From: Silene latifolia
Lineage: Eukaryota; Streptophyta; Magnoliopsida; Caryophyllales; Caryophyllaceae
Assembly: GCF_048544455.1 (NCBI RefSeq)
Contig: NC_133536.1
Coordinates: 30,568,152 to 30,632,151 of the forward strand
DNA: 64,000 nt
Direction: 5' to 3'
Notes under the pieces: generated by a model
Databases searched by the model: none
Seen by the model: only the letters and a program-made list of their open reading frames with translations
What the model was told of the DNA's origin: nothing
Shown: one piece after another, positions 42,484-56,151 of the stretch
Layout of the letters: the number at the start of each line of letters is the position of its first letter
Position numbering within the stretch: the first letter of the stretch is position 1
Program-made: the position numbers and the translations under genes

Positions 42484-45400
42484 TCCTTACTCTTTAAAAA
42501 GAGAGAACTTGGTCTACTGTAGCAATGAATAGCGCCCTTTCATTCTCCACCCTTGATCTCTCCTCTCTCAATCCTCACCCTGCCTTCTCACTTTACCGTA
42601 TTTCATTCCTTGCCTTTCATTCTACATTACTGCCTTTCTATCTTGCTGCCTTTCATTCCCTGCAATTCCTCACCCTACTTCACCTTCAAAACCCTCTTCT
42701 CACTCCGCCGCGCATTCAATCGCAACTTCACTTTTCTTCAGTTCCCATCACCTGTTGTTTATCATCTCTCTCAGGCGAATTTACAACTGCCATCTTCATC
42801 AATCTTCACCTCAGTTCAATTTTCTGGGTTTTTAGGGTTCCTCATATACTAATCACAATATTCTTGATTTTTACTCCTTTTTTGTGAATATCTATTTGAT
42901 TATTAGGTATTGCAAGATGACACTGATCTTCGGTTCTTCATTTTTCCACTTTCTTTATATAATAGGTATATCATGCTCTTTGTGTGATTTATTTTTATTC
43001 TTAATAATTGAGTTGTTAATGTTTTAATGCTTTGTTTATATTTTACATCACCAATGCTAATGGCTATGCGCGATCCCCACGATTTGAGATGATAATCCCA
43101 ATTTTAGTCGTATAAATCTTGTTGGGTTGTGGTGAGTGCTCTGATTTATCCCTTTCTATCTCCTTATTTTTTTTTTCTTGTGGCCATTTAAGTAACCTGT
43201 TGAATTTGTTCTTTTGGTGGTGGCCGTTTCATGTTTTGTTTGTTCTTTAGCTTATTTCTCTTGCGGTTTTTAGTGTCTTTTCGATTTATTTTGTTAAGCT
43301 TCGTTGTCCTGTGCAAATCTTATTGGTTACAGTTTTATAAAGTATAGTATTGCTACACTTGATTACCTTGTAGAAGTTTGTTTACATTCATCTACAAAAA
43401 AAACGGTTATCATTACATTTTTCCTTTGGGAACTTATTATCATGGGTCCGACTATTTTCCTGCAACGTGTATTGTGTTTGCTGCATTTATTTCGTGTTAG
43501 TTCTTGTTTTTGGGTGCTAGATCGGCCTCTGTTGTTCTCCGCATTTAGCTGTGATCCTTAAGCTACTTGTTCACTATGAGTTAATGAAATAAGTTTTAAA
43601 GGTTGTTTTTACCTAAAAGGGGCAATGGCCTGGTCTTTCTCGCTATGAGTTAATGGGATTATAGTTTCAATGAAATTTATTCACGGCCACGAGTTAATGG
43701 AACCCATGATTTATATGGTATCCCTAAATTGTTGCTGCCCTGGTCTTAGTTGGGTTATTCATTGTGTCAGGTTAATCAGGCTCATAGCTTGAAAGTTTCC
43801 ATGTTACCAGGTGCTTTATGATGTTTGCTCAGTTCAGCTTGGCCTAGAAAAGGGTATCAAAATGGCATACATATTAATGGTATTTCGTTTACTTCAGATA
43901 TTCTGCTTGTTCTGGTATTGGCATGATTGGTATTCTGTTTTCTGTGTTTCGTGCCTTTGCTGTATATCTAGCACCTTCTTACTCTGCTTATACGTGATCT
44001 TGTGTTTTAAGAAGCTTACCGTTACTGTCCATCCTGGTAAGCTCTCATATTTGTGTTGTGCGATAGCAGATCCTAGGGGCGGAGAAGCCGAAGGAAGATA
44101 GTTCACCACCGGTTGATGCTTTGGGCACGGAACAAACCGCCTGCTATGTTAAATGGGTCCGCTTCAAGTATGGTTTTAAATTACATCAACTACAATTGCC
44201 TGTTATTTTTTTATTTTTTCACATTTATTTAATCCGCTCCAAGTTTTGGCTGATTTTATTGTCCTCTGATTATAATTGCGACAGCAGGTCCTGGGGTGGA
44301 GAAGGCGAAGGATGGGACCGCCCTAAATTGTTTGTTCCTCGAACTCATAATTTCTTGTTTGCCCCTATATTCCCTGTCCTGATTAGTGCTTATATCTGGT
44401 TTTTGGGGCTGTTGTTGCAGTTTTCAGTGCCAATGACAACAACCCTAAATTATTAAGCGGAGTTCAATGACTATTATAGCGACGAAGAGGATTTAGAAGA
44501 CGCGAAGGTTGATTGTAGAAGTGGTGCCGATAACGAGGTGGGGCCTAAATATGGCTAGCATTATGTTCCGTTGGCTTCAATTAAGTTTATGTGAGAGTTC
44601 TCTATTTTTTTATGTTCCGTCTTTTTAAAAAACAGATAGAAGTGGACAAAGGGGCAGAAACTCTCAGCACGGCGATGTTGGCGATGGCAGCATCTGTGAT
44701 GATTACAGTGCGATGATGATGGTTAATATTTCTATATTTTCGCTTTTAATGTGTGTTGTCTGAGGTTTCCGGGTGTGATTATGGGCCGCTTTTTATTTTT
44801 TTCCGCGGTTTCTCACAGGGAGATAGACTCAGATGAGCGCAACTCATCAGACTAACATTTGGGTGTGAGGTAGCCAATGCTCACTACAAGGCATTACCTT
44901 TTAATGGTGTAGATATCAGTGCCATCAATTGGGGAATTGTGCCCGTTAAGGTATCATCTTATTAACTTGCCCATTCTTTACTACTTATACTCTGTATTTC
45001 TATGTTGTATCTCTATGGTATCGGACATTTCACTTACATAACAATCTCGATCTCTAAGACAACGCTTTACGTTGATTGCATGTTCACATAAATTTCCTTC
45101 TAACAAGAGACATTAAAGCTGGGATTGGTGCAAATAGTACCGACCTTGTGTTCAATTGTTAGGGAATCTCATCTTTCTCAAATAATATCAGTTGGGTTCG
45201 CTCAGTAATATGAATTGTCTCAAGCTATGTAACATGTTCATCTCACAAGCTGAAGCTACAATGTGTTGTGATTTTTAATTGAAATATTGTATTTAGCTTC
45301 TCTCACCGTCTAAAAGCATGTTCAGTTTTTGCATACTTGGCTTTGTCCATATTCGTTCAAACCATAGTTAAAAGGATGAGCTTTAGGCATGCTCGGCCCA

Positions 45401-48231
45401 GTGTAAAGCGATAATTAAAAGACTAATGGAATAGGACAAGGTTGAGATGCAACACTGGTAAAGCCATCAAAAGAAGCCATATCTTTGAGATGTATACTTG
45501 GCTTTGTCCAGATTTTGTGGGTTTGTTATTTCCTATTTCCTGGGACTGTAGTTGTGGCCATGAGCCAGGGGCTGGAGGTGCTTTTCATTCTCCTAAAAGG
45601 TTAGCGATTTCATTTTTTGCCTGTGTTAATGTGTTTTTTTTTATTACTGATATTTATGAAGTTGTCATTGTTTTGTTGTTCTTTGTGTTGAAAATAGGAA
45701 CTATGTTTATTTATCCTAATTTAAGAATCTGAAGCTCATGGATGGAGTGTCTGTAACAATTTTCCCGAGTCCTGGTGTCAACTTGTAGCAGTTCCCCTAG
45801 GATTCGCTTTGGCACACACAAGTTCACTGCCCCTGATGATGCCTGAGTTTTAATGTTTTGTGGTTTATGGTTTGTTTTTCCAGTCTTCATTCCTTAGATT
45901 GTCTTTATTGTGGTTCCAGTTGTCTCGGGTTGCGGAGTGAGATCTTGAGCTCAGTACGCAGGATATTTGACTGCTAATCGGAGTGAGATCTTGAGCTCAG
46001 TACACTGTATCCCTGGTGGTTTTGAATCCTCATCAAAGATATGGCTTCCTTTGATGGCTTTTATATAGGTAGATTGTCATTGTCGCGGACTTACGGTTCA
46101 ATTGCCTCGTGCTGCAGAGTGGGAGCATCTCCTTACCTAGAATAGAGTTGTCGTTATTTTTTTGGCTCAATTAATTTGTTTGATCTCCATGTGCAGACTT
46201 AGAACATTGATACTGTCACTGAAATGAGTTTATGTGGACCTGTTGGACAAGTTTATACGCTGGTAGTGTGGAGATTTGTTCTTTGCTGATACCCAGGTGG
46301 TTAATTGTCACCTGGATGCTCTTTGCAAATTGTTAAGTAATAGTTTTTGTTGCTCTTTGTTTGGTATCAAACCTAAATAAGAGGTTTTTGATTGGTCTTA
46401 CTATCAGAGGTTACATTATCCTACTGCATGAAATGATTGATATTCTGAGTTCAGGAGAGCTGTTGAGTGTTAATGCTTGTGCTATTTTTTCTACTTCATG
46501 TATTCATGTAATATGGCTTTATACACTATAGACTTAATCAGTAATCAATTACTTCTTCAGTTCCATTGAATTGTTTACGTTTTCTATTTTAGGCCGTTCT
46601 ATTTGATTCTTTACGCTTCCTTATATGGATATCTTTTGCTCAATTAAAATACCAACGTACCCTTATTTACTTTTGTACCTTTTGGTGTCCGGGTGACAAA
46701 AGGTGTGAGTCTTACATGAGGTATTTTGGTATGTGATGTAACTTATACTAAGAGATGTACTTTACAGGTGGAAATTTGGAGGTTACCTATACACACAGTG
46801 AAGATCATTTGTGTGGATACATTTCTCCAACCTACTTCACGTCTTCATCAAAAACCCTCTTTTCAATCCGCCGCGCATCAACCGAAGCTTCATCTTATTC
46901 AATCCTCATCCCCTGCATCAATTTAGGCTTTTATTTCTTTTTCATTTTGAGGTTTGTGCTCTATACTCACTACACTTTAGCCAAATCTCTCCTAACTTCA
47001 GTTGCTTGTGCCTCTTAACATTATTTGATTTTTTATCAGGTGAGGGGGTTGAGATGCTCTCAAGGATATTAGAGGTTTACTAAATTTGTCAACTGATATG
47101 GTTCTCATTAGACTTTTGTGTCGGGTAGGCTACGTGATATCGCAGGTTTTTGATTTATTTGTTATTATTATTGGACTTGATTAATTGTTGGTAGTAATCA
47201 AAACCAACGCTTCCGTGTGCTTTTTCAGATTTTTCGTTGGTGATAGAGGCCACAAATGTACATCGATTTCCGATTAGTTTTCGAAGTACAGATTTGCAAG
47301 GCATGGGTTGTGTGAAATTACAAGTTCACATTGTAGATAACATTGAATAAAACATAGAAGTATTACATAGAGCCGTTGTTTTCATTTTGCAAAATTAAAT
47401 GTTAATCAAAAGAAAACGTGCATTGCTATTGAACAAAGCACCTAGCTTTGTAAACATGGGTGTTCCCAAAACAGTACAGATGATTATATTACATAGAACT
47501 GGTGTTATTAGCGTGCAAAAGGAAGCGTCAAATTTTTTAGAACAAAGGTGACCTTATATCACGGTCACTGAAACTGGAGCATGTGCCTGACTTCTGACTT
47601 CTGTTTTGCAGTAGTGTCCTACAGTGGATATGGGGTAGGGTCATTTGTTGTCGTCATTAGAGGTGGTATTTGGCTGTGTTGGGTTTGTGTTTTCTGTAGG
47701 AGCATTGTTGTTAGTTGCTGCAACTGTTGTGGATGTCATTCTCTGTTACTTGCTGCAACGATTGAATATTTTTTTAATACTTTTTTTTTGAAGCTTGAAT
47801 GTTGTTAAGGATCTTTCAGGTGAAAATCCTATTACTAATGTTTTTCTTATAGGTTTGAATTTTCTTCCGTATCCGATCTGTTGGTTGCGTTTATAAAACT
47901 CTTTCTATGATCGCTTTGCATAAAGAGTGTTATGGCGTCCACCGCTTATGGTGTACATATATTATATATATTTATGTCCAATTTGTAGACTCCACCTAGG
48001 GATGATATAGCAATAATGTGTTCTGCTAAAATACTTTGAATTACACGGATTTAGTTGACTTTATTTATTCCTCGGATTAGGGCATAACAATAGTGTTGAT
48101 TGCTTTCTACACAGTTAGCTACGAACGTTAATCCCGTCCTCCATTCCATCTACCATATTTCATAATTATATCGTTTACACGATTGATAGAATTGGGGCAC
48201 CGCGCCCGGTAGGGCGCGGAGCAACAACTAG
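42484..48231 (+). mobile_element. Probable non-autonomous Helitron
   Basis: The 3' end is convincing: an 8-bp perfect hairpin CCGCGCCC-GGTA-GGGCGCGG (48,200-48,219), then 8 nt, then CTAG followed by T. The 5' end is inferred at A/TCCTTACTCTTTAAAAAGAG. No Rep/helicase is present. A GC-richer segment (about 42,530-42,790) and a similar one at about 46,835-46,910 share CTCCGCCGCGCATTCAA/AATCCGCCGCGCATCAA, suggesting internal duplication or a nested relative. Exon-like stretches lie at 44,071-44,945. The 5' edge is uncertain. Confidence 0.5.
44071..44945 (+). pseudogene. Exon-like stretches, possible captured gene fragment
   Basis: Several short segments look like exons with intron-like T-rich DNA between them. 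These are about 44,071-44,168 (one frame reads KPKEDSSPPVDALGTEQTA), 44,461-44,540 (EFNDYYSDEEDLEDAKVD), 44,635-44,715 (EVDKGAETLSTAMLAMAAS), and 44,868-44,945 (ALPFNGVDISAINWGIVPVK followed by a GTATCA donor). I do not recognise the parent gene. Frames break between segments. This may be host sequence carried by the Helitron. Confidence 0.3.
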
Positions 48232-49045
48232 TAATAAAAAGCGTGAAAAGCAGTTAAAAAGAGTAATAAAGAGGAAGAACCTTGAACATGAACTTTATCA
48301 TAATCATCTTTTGTCTCATCAATCACGATTATATAATCAACTGCTACATGAATGAGGCAAATAAATATTAGAGGAATTTATAATCAAAATAATAAAACAC
48401 CATAAGAAGAAGTAGAGGAGAAGGGGAACCAAATTAACAAAAGGACTTAGAGGGGTTTGGTTGGGAGGTTTGGAATGGAATTGGAATGGAATGGGTTCTA
48501 GTCATTCTAGTGTTTGATTTGCATGTGGAGTACAACTTCTTATATGTAATGCTAAGTAATTGTTTGAAATCACACAAAACTTTGTTTACTATCTTCTTTA
48601 AAATATAATTAAAAGACTACCCTAAAATGACAAATAAATGTCACCTAGACAAAGCCACGTAGGATCCAAAAAGCCACCTAGATTAAAATTTAATGTGACG
48701 TGGCATATTTAAATGTAATGTTGCATATTTTTAATGTGACATGGCGAATTAAATCAATTTATTATTACGACATTAATTTAAATCATTTATCTATAAATTA
48801 ATTTAATTCACTTATATTTATAATATTAAAGGATATTCTCATTATTCTTAAATTAATTTTGTATATTAAATATATTGTCTTCCAAAATTTATATAACCCT
48901 TACAAATTTACATCAAATTTCATAATTTATAATTAATATTGATATTTTAATTGAAATTTTTGTAATAAAACATGTTAATAAATTTCATAATTTATAATTA
49001 AAATTGAAATTTTAATTGAAATTTTTGTAATAAAACATGTTAAGG
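48232..49045. other. AT-rich Helitron-derived DNA with an orphan 5' end
   Basis: A/TCTTCTTTAAAATATAATT then AAAAGACTACCC at 48,592 matches the other Helitron 5' starts in this region (53,983; 56,152). It is followed by GCCACGTAGGATCC. The matching 3' end cannot be assigned because of nesting. About 30-bp units with ATTTATAATTAA and TTGTAATAAAACATGTTAA recur to 50,400. Confidence 0.4.
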
Positions 49046-49073
49046 AATTAATTAAAACTCTTCATATTACTAA

Positions 49074-50153
49074 GGGATTTTCCCATCTATACCCCTGTGG
49101 TTTTCACTTTTCCCAACTGTACCCTCGCGTATCAGAGATTACTAATTGTACCCCTAAGCTTACCTAATGGCTCCCAACCGTGGCTAATATCCAATTTTCC
49201 GTCAAATGATGTCGTTAATTGCCAACATGGCACACTTAATGTGCCAACAAGGCATGACTTGGCTGCCAACACGGCATTACTAAAACCCCTTCTACCATTC
49301 ACTAGTCATATCCTTAATTTCATTATATTGACGGTTTTTCTTATTTATCGTCTTACTCACGCTTTAACGACTTTTAATTATTTGTAATGTCCCGCCTTAT
49401 TCACACTCACCAACCTCTTCACTTTATCCCATTCCTCAACCCAAACCGCCTCCTACCTTGCTCTGCTGCCCCCACGTCTGTCAGCCTCCGTGGGTCTGTG
49501 CCACACTCGTCGCTCACTGATGCGACGCACATCTCTGTCGGACACCATTCTTCCGCTGCTGATCTGTACCTCTCCACCCGATGTCGACACCAGCCACTGC
49601 GTCCCCTGCTGCGGCGCAATCCACTATCGCACTCCTTATTCGCTCACTGTTACGGCGTCTTTCTCAGGTACCCTTGAAACCATAACCCCCAAATCCATGT
49701 TATTTATTGTGTGAAGCTATTGGGGTGCTAGATGCTGCGATTAAGGATTTGGGCTCAATAACGATGTGAAGTCGGTTTTCTGAGTTTGACTAAGACTGAG
49801 TTAGAGGGTGGTCTGAAAAGGATTTGGGCAAAATTTTCTGGATTTAATTAGATCGATTTTGATTCGGAATCTGAAAATAATAAGGGTAGTTTGGTCATTG
49901 CAAATAATTAAAAGTCGATAAAACGTAAGTGAGACGATAAATAAGAAAAACCGTCAATATAATGCCATGTAAGCAGCCATGTTGGCATAAGGCGTGCCAT
50001 GGTAGCACTTAACGGCGAAAACAAACGGAGTAGCCAAGTTTAGTCACGGTTGGGAACCATTAGGTAAGCTTAGGGGTACAATTAGTAATCTCTGATACGC
50101 GAGGGTACAATTGGGAAAAGTGAAAACCACGGGGGTACAGATGGGAAAAGCCC
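49074..50153. mobile_element. 1.08-kb element with long terminal inverted repeats
   Basis: Left GGGATTTTCCCATCTATACC is mirrored by right GGGGTACAGATGGGAAAAGCCC. The inverted match runs on for roughly 310 bp (left, to 49,385) and 245 bp (right, from 49,908). The central 520 bp is GC-richer and contains a 96-codon frame (49,387-49,677) without recognisable relatives. Long inverted repeats suggest a non-autonomous Mutator-like element. I find no 9-bp target duplication; instead 26-bp near-identical repeats lie at 49,046-49,071 and 50,156-50,181. Confidence 0.65.
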
Positions 50154-50790
50154 TAAATTAATTAAACCTCTTCATATTACTGAACAGTGAACACCCACCA
50201 TTATTAACATTTTCCTATTTATTTTTTTAATTAAACATGGTAATAAATTGATTAAAACTCTTCATAATACTTAACAGTAATACACACCAAATTAATTAAA
50301 AGTTTTTCCTATTTAATTAATTTTTGTAATATAATATGTTAATAATTTTATTAAAACTCCTTATATTACTCAACACCCATAATTATCATTAACATTTTAT
50401 CCTATTTAATTCATCTCTTGAGGACCTCGACAATCAATTATCTAATTTAATAATACCACAAAATAAATTAAAATATGGGAATTTATGGTTGTGTATTGTC
50501 TATGAAACCTATAATACCTATAATAGTTTCTATTCACTTTATTTATTTAAAATATGCCTATTTGTCATGAGTTTCTAAGTTGTGGATTGTATTTTATGGT
50601 TTAACTAGTTTTAATGTCCGTGAAATTCACGGGTGGGTTGAGATTGTGATGTTTTTATCTTCTGTATTTAAATTATCGTTTATACTATGTAGGTTCCCCC
50701 GACTATAGTGTCAAAATTAAGAGGAAGCTTTGATCTCAAAAGTTTAAATTTTATAGTACATCACTCGTATTATTTAACTTGCGTATACTA

Positions 50791-50930
50791 TATCCCTCTG
50801 TCCCGGTTATTTGTTGTGATATTCAATTTTAGTATTCAAGTTATTCCACTTGTCATTTTATAATTCGAACCCTTCCTTGCTCTTTATTTGCGCCAAAACA
50901 ATTAACCAGGAGTCCGGAACGGAGGGAGTA
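50791..50930. mobile_element. Stowaway MITE
   Basis: Ends TCCCTCTGTCCCGGTTATTTG and GGAACGGAGGGAG with TA flanks, about 140 bp. Textbook Stowaway termini. Confidence 0.75.
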
Positions 50931-51474
50931 TATGTACACACTTTTTGCTGACGATAGTCCGTTTAATCTTAAATATGGTAGTTTTTGTGGTGATAATTTG
51001 TTTCTCTCAATGTTATACCTATCCTAAATTATTTAACTTTCCTAAATGATTAAAAGAAATTTTTTATAATAGAAGCTAATATTTGTTCTTGTATTGGAAA
51101 ATCCTTCTTCGAAATTGGAGTTGTCATTTTCTGCTACTTTGTCTTGTGTTTGCTTTGTCCGCTTCCCACGCTTATTTTTCTGTTGTGTCGTAGTCATTTT
51201 TTGGGGTAAGAATGGTGAAAAACGATTTAAGAAGAGAAACAGTGGGAAAAGTTTGTATATTGTTGAATGAATGTAAAACTTACAACACCCATGTATATAT
51301 ACAATTGTGCAAATTTCCTAAGGCATATCTTCCCTAATTATTCCTATTATTTAGGTAACGAAATAACCAAATAAGTATACAAGGTAAATCAATATGATTA
51401 CACCGTATAATACACCTAATATTACGATACTACAAAACATCGTCCAATAAATGGCCAAAACGGCTTGCTGGAAA

Positions 51475-51902
51475 TCAGAGCCGAGTACAAGATTTCACTC
51501 TTCCTGCATATTCTTTATAATCATTAACCAAGGAAATAAAACCATCGAATAATGAATAGGCAGAGGATGGGGTTTCGTCAAACAACATAGTATTCCGAAG
51601 TGTCCAAACAACCCAAGTAATAGCCAAGAACATACCTTTGACATCGAAAGAAGCCATTCCAAGCATTCCGCACAGTTCAACATGGGTGCCCTATCAATCA
51701 ACTCTTCGAAGCCACTCCCTGTCCATATCTCCCTCGCTTTACGACATTGAAATAAATAATGGACCCCACTTTCCTCCTTCTCAATGCAAAGCCCATAGAC
51801 GGGTATATCACAACAATAGCGTTGAAAGAGCCGCCCCTGAACTAGGAGCACATCTGCACATGCTCGCCATAAGAAGTGAGACAATTTTGGAGGTATTTCC
51901 AA
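51475..51902 (-). pseudogene. LINE 3'-end remnant (zf-RVT-like domain)
   Basis: The minus-strand frame starts MEIPPKLSHFLWRACADVLL and reaches ESGVHYLFQCRKAREIW. This is the zinc-binding domain (PF13966-like) that follows reverse transcriptase in plant LINEs and related genes. Near 51,640 the frame shifts by one, and ITWVVWTLRN continues the usual W-x-x-W-x-x-RN pattern. It is truncated at both ends. Confidence 0.7.
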
Positions 51903-53615
<1,713 letters not shown>

Positions 53616-53982
53616 ATAATAGTATATTTTAATTTGTTATGTTGTTGGTTTTATGAATCGTTTGCTTTATATTTGAATTCATGTTTTTCAGTTGGTTTAA
53701 TTTAAGTGACTTACATGTGACAATGTTTTGATTCGTTTGTCAAGTTTTTTCAAGGTTGATGTTTTATCTTTTGGTCAATGTTTTTTTTATATAACTTTAA
53801 AACACCATGAAATGTATGTGAATGCAGATAAGGAAAACCATCACGTGGGTAATCTGAAGAGGGAAGAAATACAAAAGGCACGAAAATGAGGTAAATTAAA
53901 TGTAAAAAAACGTAAGGTAGAAACTGATAAGTAATGGATGATTGTTGATCTCAAAATAGAAGTCTTTTAATATTTCTTTTAA

Positions 53983-53989
53983 TCTATAA
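53983..53989 (+). other. Helitron 5' terminus
   Basis: A/TCTATAAATACTATTAAAAG starts here, a Helitron-type TC end. The likely 3' partner is the CTAG end at 58,177, with later insertions between them; the pairing is uncertain. Confidence 0.4.
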
Positions 53990-56035
53990 ATACTATTAAA
54001 AGGCTAGCCTAAAAATGCCACATAGACAATGCCACATTGGATGAAAAAAAGCCACGTATACAATAACATGTGACTTGGCAAACTAATATGATGTGGATTA
54101 TCCAATTTATTATTATATTGCATTAATTTAATTCACTTATTTACTTTAAAAATCCATCCATATTCCATTAGATTTAAATTAAATTAACTCAAAAAAAAAT
54201 TACAATAAAAAATTACGCATTAACTATAAGTTAATAATTTCAAGATATTTCATATGGAGTACTATTATATGTATTCGAAATAAAAAAAATTGAATGCATA
54301 AGAAATTAAGAACGAATAAGAATAAATGAAGTTGAAAACAAAAAAAATTGTATTGTCACTAATTCACTACTTTTTTTTTAAAGGCATTAACTCACTATTA
54401 TTGTTACTATAACTTTGTTGTATATAGAAGATGTTTTACAGAACTAATTAATCGACAAATAAGTATTAAAGATCATATAAAATAATTTTTTAGGAAAATG
54501 TAAAATATATGAAAAGGAAAATATTTATTTAATTTAAGTAATTTACAAACAAATTCTGTAAATACTTAAGTGAAATTAAACACTAATAATAGAATTTTAA
54601 AAGGGTAGAAATACCGTATTTAGTTCATGAAATTATTTCACGTAAAGGATAAGGTTTTGGAAAATATAAAATATATGGAAAAGAAAATATTTATTTATTT
54701 AAGTAATTTACAAACAAATTCTGTAAATACTTAAGTAAATCTATACAATATAGTTAAAAGGCTAGATTAAAGCATTTAATTTAATTTCACATGGCATTAG
54801 CATTTAATATTTTATACCACATTAATTTCCATTAATTTTTATTGACTGTTTAATTATTATTTATTAATTATTATTAGATTATTGGTTATTTGATATGATT
54901 CTTAAAAAAAAATTGAATGATTACTAAAAGTCCTTACAAAAAAGTCATTACATATTGTGTAACATACAAATAAAGAAAATCAAAAGACATCATTAATATT
55001 CTTAAACTAAATGTATATATTAAAGATTTGATGAGCTAAAAATAACCAAAAAAAGATGTAATTTACCAAAATTCACATAAAAGTTTCATAATTTACAATT
55101 ATATTTCACATTTTAATTGAAATTTTTGGAAGAGAACATAGATGTTAGTGAATCGGTTAAATTTTTTCATATTAACACAACTCATAAAATTAATGGAAAT
55201 TAATGTGGTATAAAATATTAAATGCTAATGCCATGTGAAATTAAATTAAATGCTTTAATCTAGCCTTTTAACAATATTGTATAGATTTACTTAAGTATTT
55301 ACAGAATTTGTTTGTAAATTACTTAAATAAATAAATATTTTCTTTTCCATATATTTTATATTTTCCAAAACCTTATCCTTTACGTGAAATAATTTCATGA
55401 ACTAAATACGGTATTTCTACCCTTTTAAAATTCTATTATTAGTGTTTAATTTCACTTAAGTATTTACAGAATTTTTTTGTAAATTACTTAAATTAAATAA
55501 ATATTTTCCTTTTCATATATTTTACATTTTCCTAAAAAATTATTTTATATGATCTTTAATACTTATTTGTCGATTAATTAGTTCTGTAAAACATCTTCTA
55601 TATACAACAAAGTTATAGTAACAATAATAGTGAGTTAATGCCTTTAAAAAAAAGTAGTGAATTAGTGACAATACAATTTTTTTTGTTTTCAACTTCATTT
55701 ATTCTTATTCGTTCTTAATTTCTTATGCATTCAATTTTTTTTTATTTCGAATACATATAATAGTACTCCATATGAAATATTTTGAAATTATTAACTTATA
55801 GTTAATGCGTATTTTTTTATTGTAATTTTTTTTTGAGTTAATTTAATTTAAATCTAATGGAATATGGATGGATTTTTAAAGTAAATAAGTGAATTAAATT
55901 AATGCAATATAATAATAAATTGGATAATCCACGTCATATTAGTTTGCCAAGTCACATGTTATTGTATACGTGGCTTTTTTTCATCCAATGTGGCATTGTC
56001 TATGTGGCATTTTTAGGCTAACCTTTTAATAGTAT
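53990..56035. repeat. Large inverted repeat: 850-bp arms, 346-bp spacer
   Basis: Left arm 53,990-54,839 and right arm 55,186-56,035 are reverse complements with very few mismatches by eye (for example CTAGCC against TTAGCC and GATGTGG against GACGTGG). Each arm contains two Helitron-start-like blocks (AAAAGGCTAGCC and TAGTTAAAAGGCTAGATT). The spacer is 54,840-55,185. No gene. Confidence 0.9.
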
Positions 56036-56124
56036 TTCACATTTTAATTGAAATTTTTGGAAGAGAACATAGATGTTAGTGAATCGGTTAAATTTTTTCA
56101 TATTAACACAACTCATAAAATTAA
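55102..56124. repeat. 90-bp direct repeats flanking the right arm of the palindrome
   Basis: TATTTCACATTTTAATTGAA and about 70 following bases at 55,102-55,191 recur almost unchanged at 56,033-56,124, bracketing the right arm. Confidence 0.85.
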
Positions 56125-56151
56125 AGTATATATTTATTTATTTCTTTAAAA

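Noticed and set aside
42525-42887. 120-codon frame at the start of the probable Helitron
   Set aside because: Phe/Leu/Ser-rich translation of a CT-rich tract, overlapped by another frame of similar length; no support.
46555-46680. Second Stowaway copy
   Set aside because: TTCCATTGAATTGTTTACG resembles MITE ends but no matching inverted end or TA pair was found.
49387-49677. 96-codon frame as a captured gene in the TIR element
   Set aside because: Ser/His/Pro-rich, with no motif that I recognise, and alternative frames are equally open; left as part of the element.
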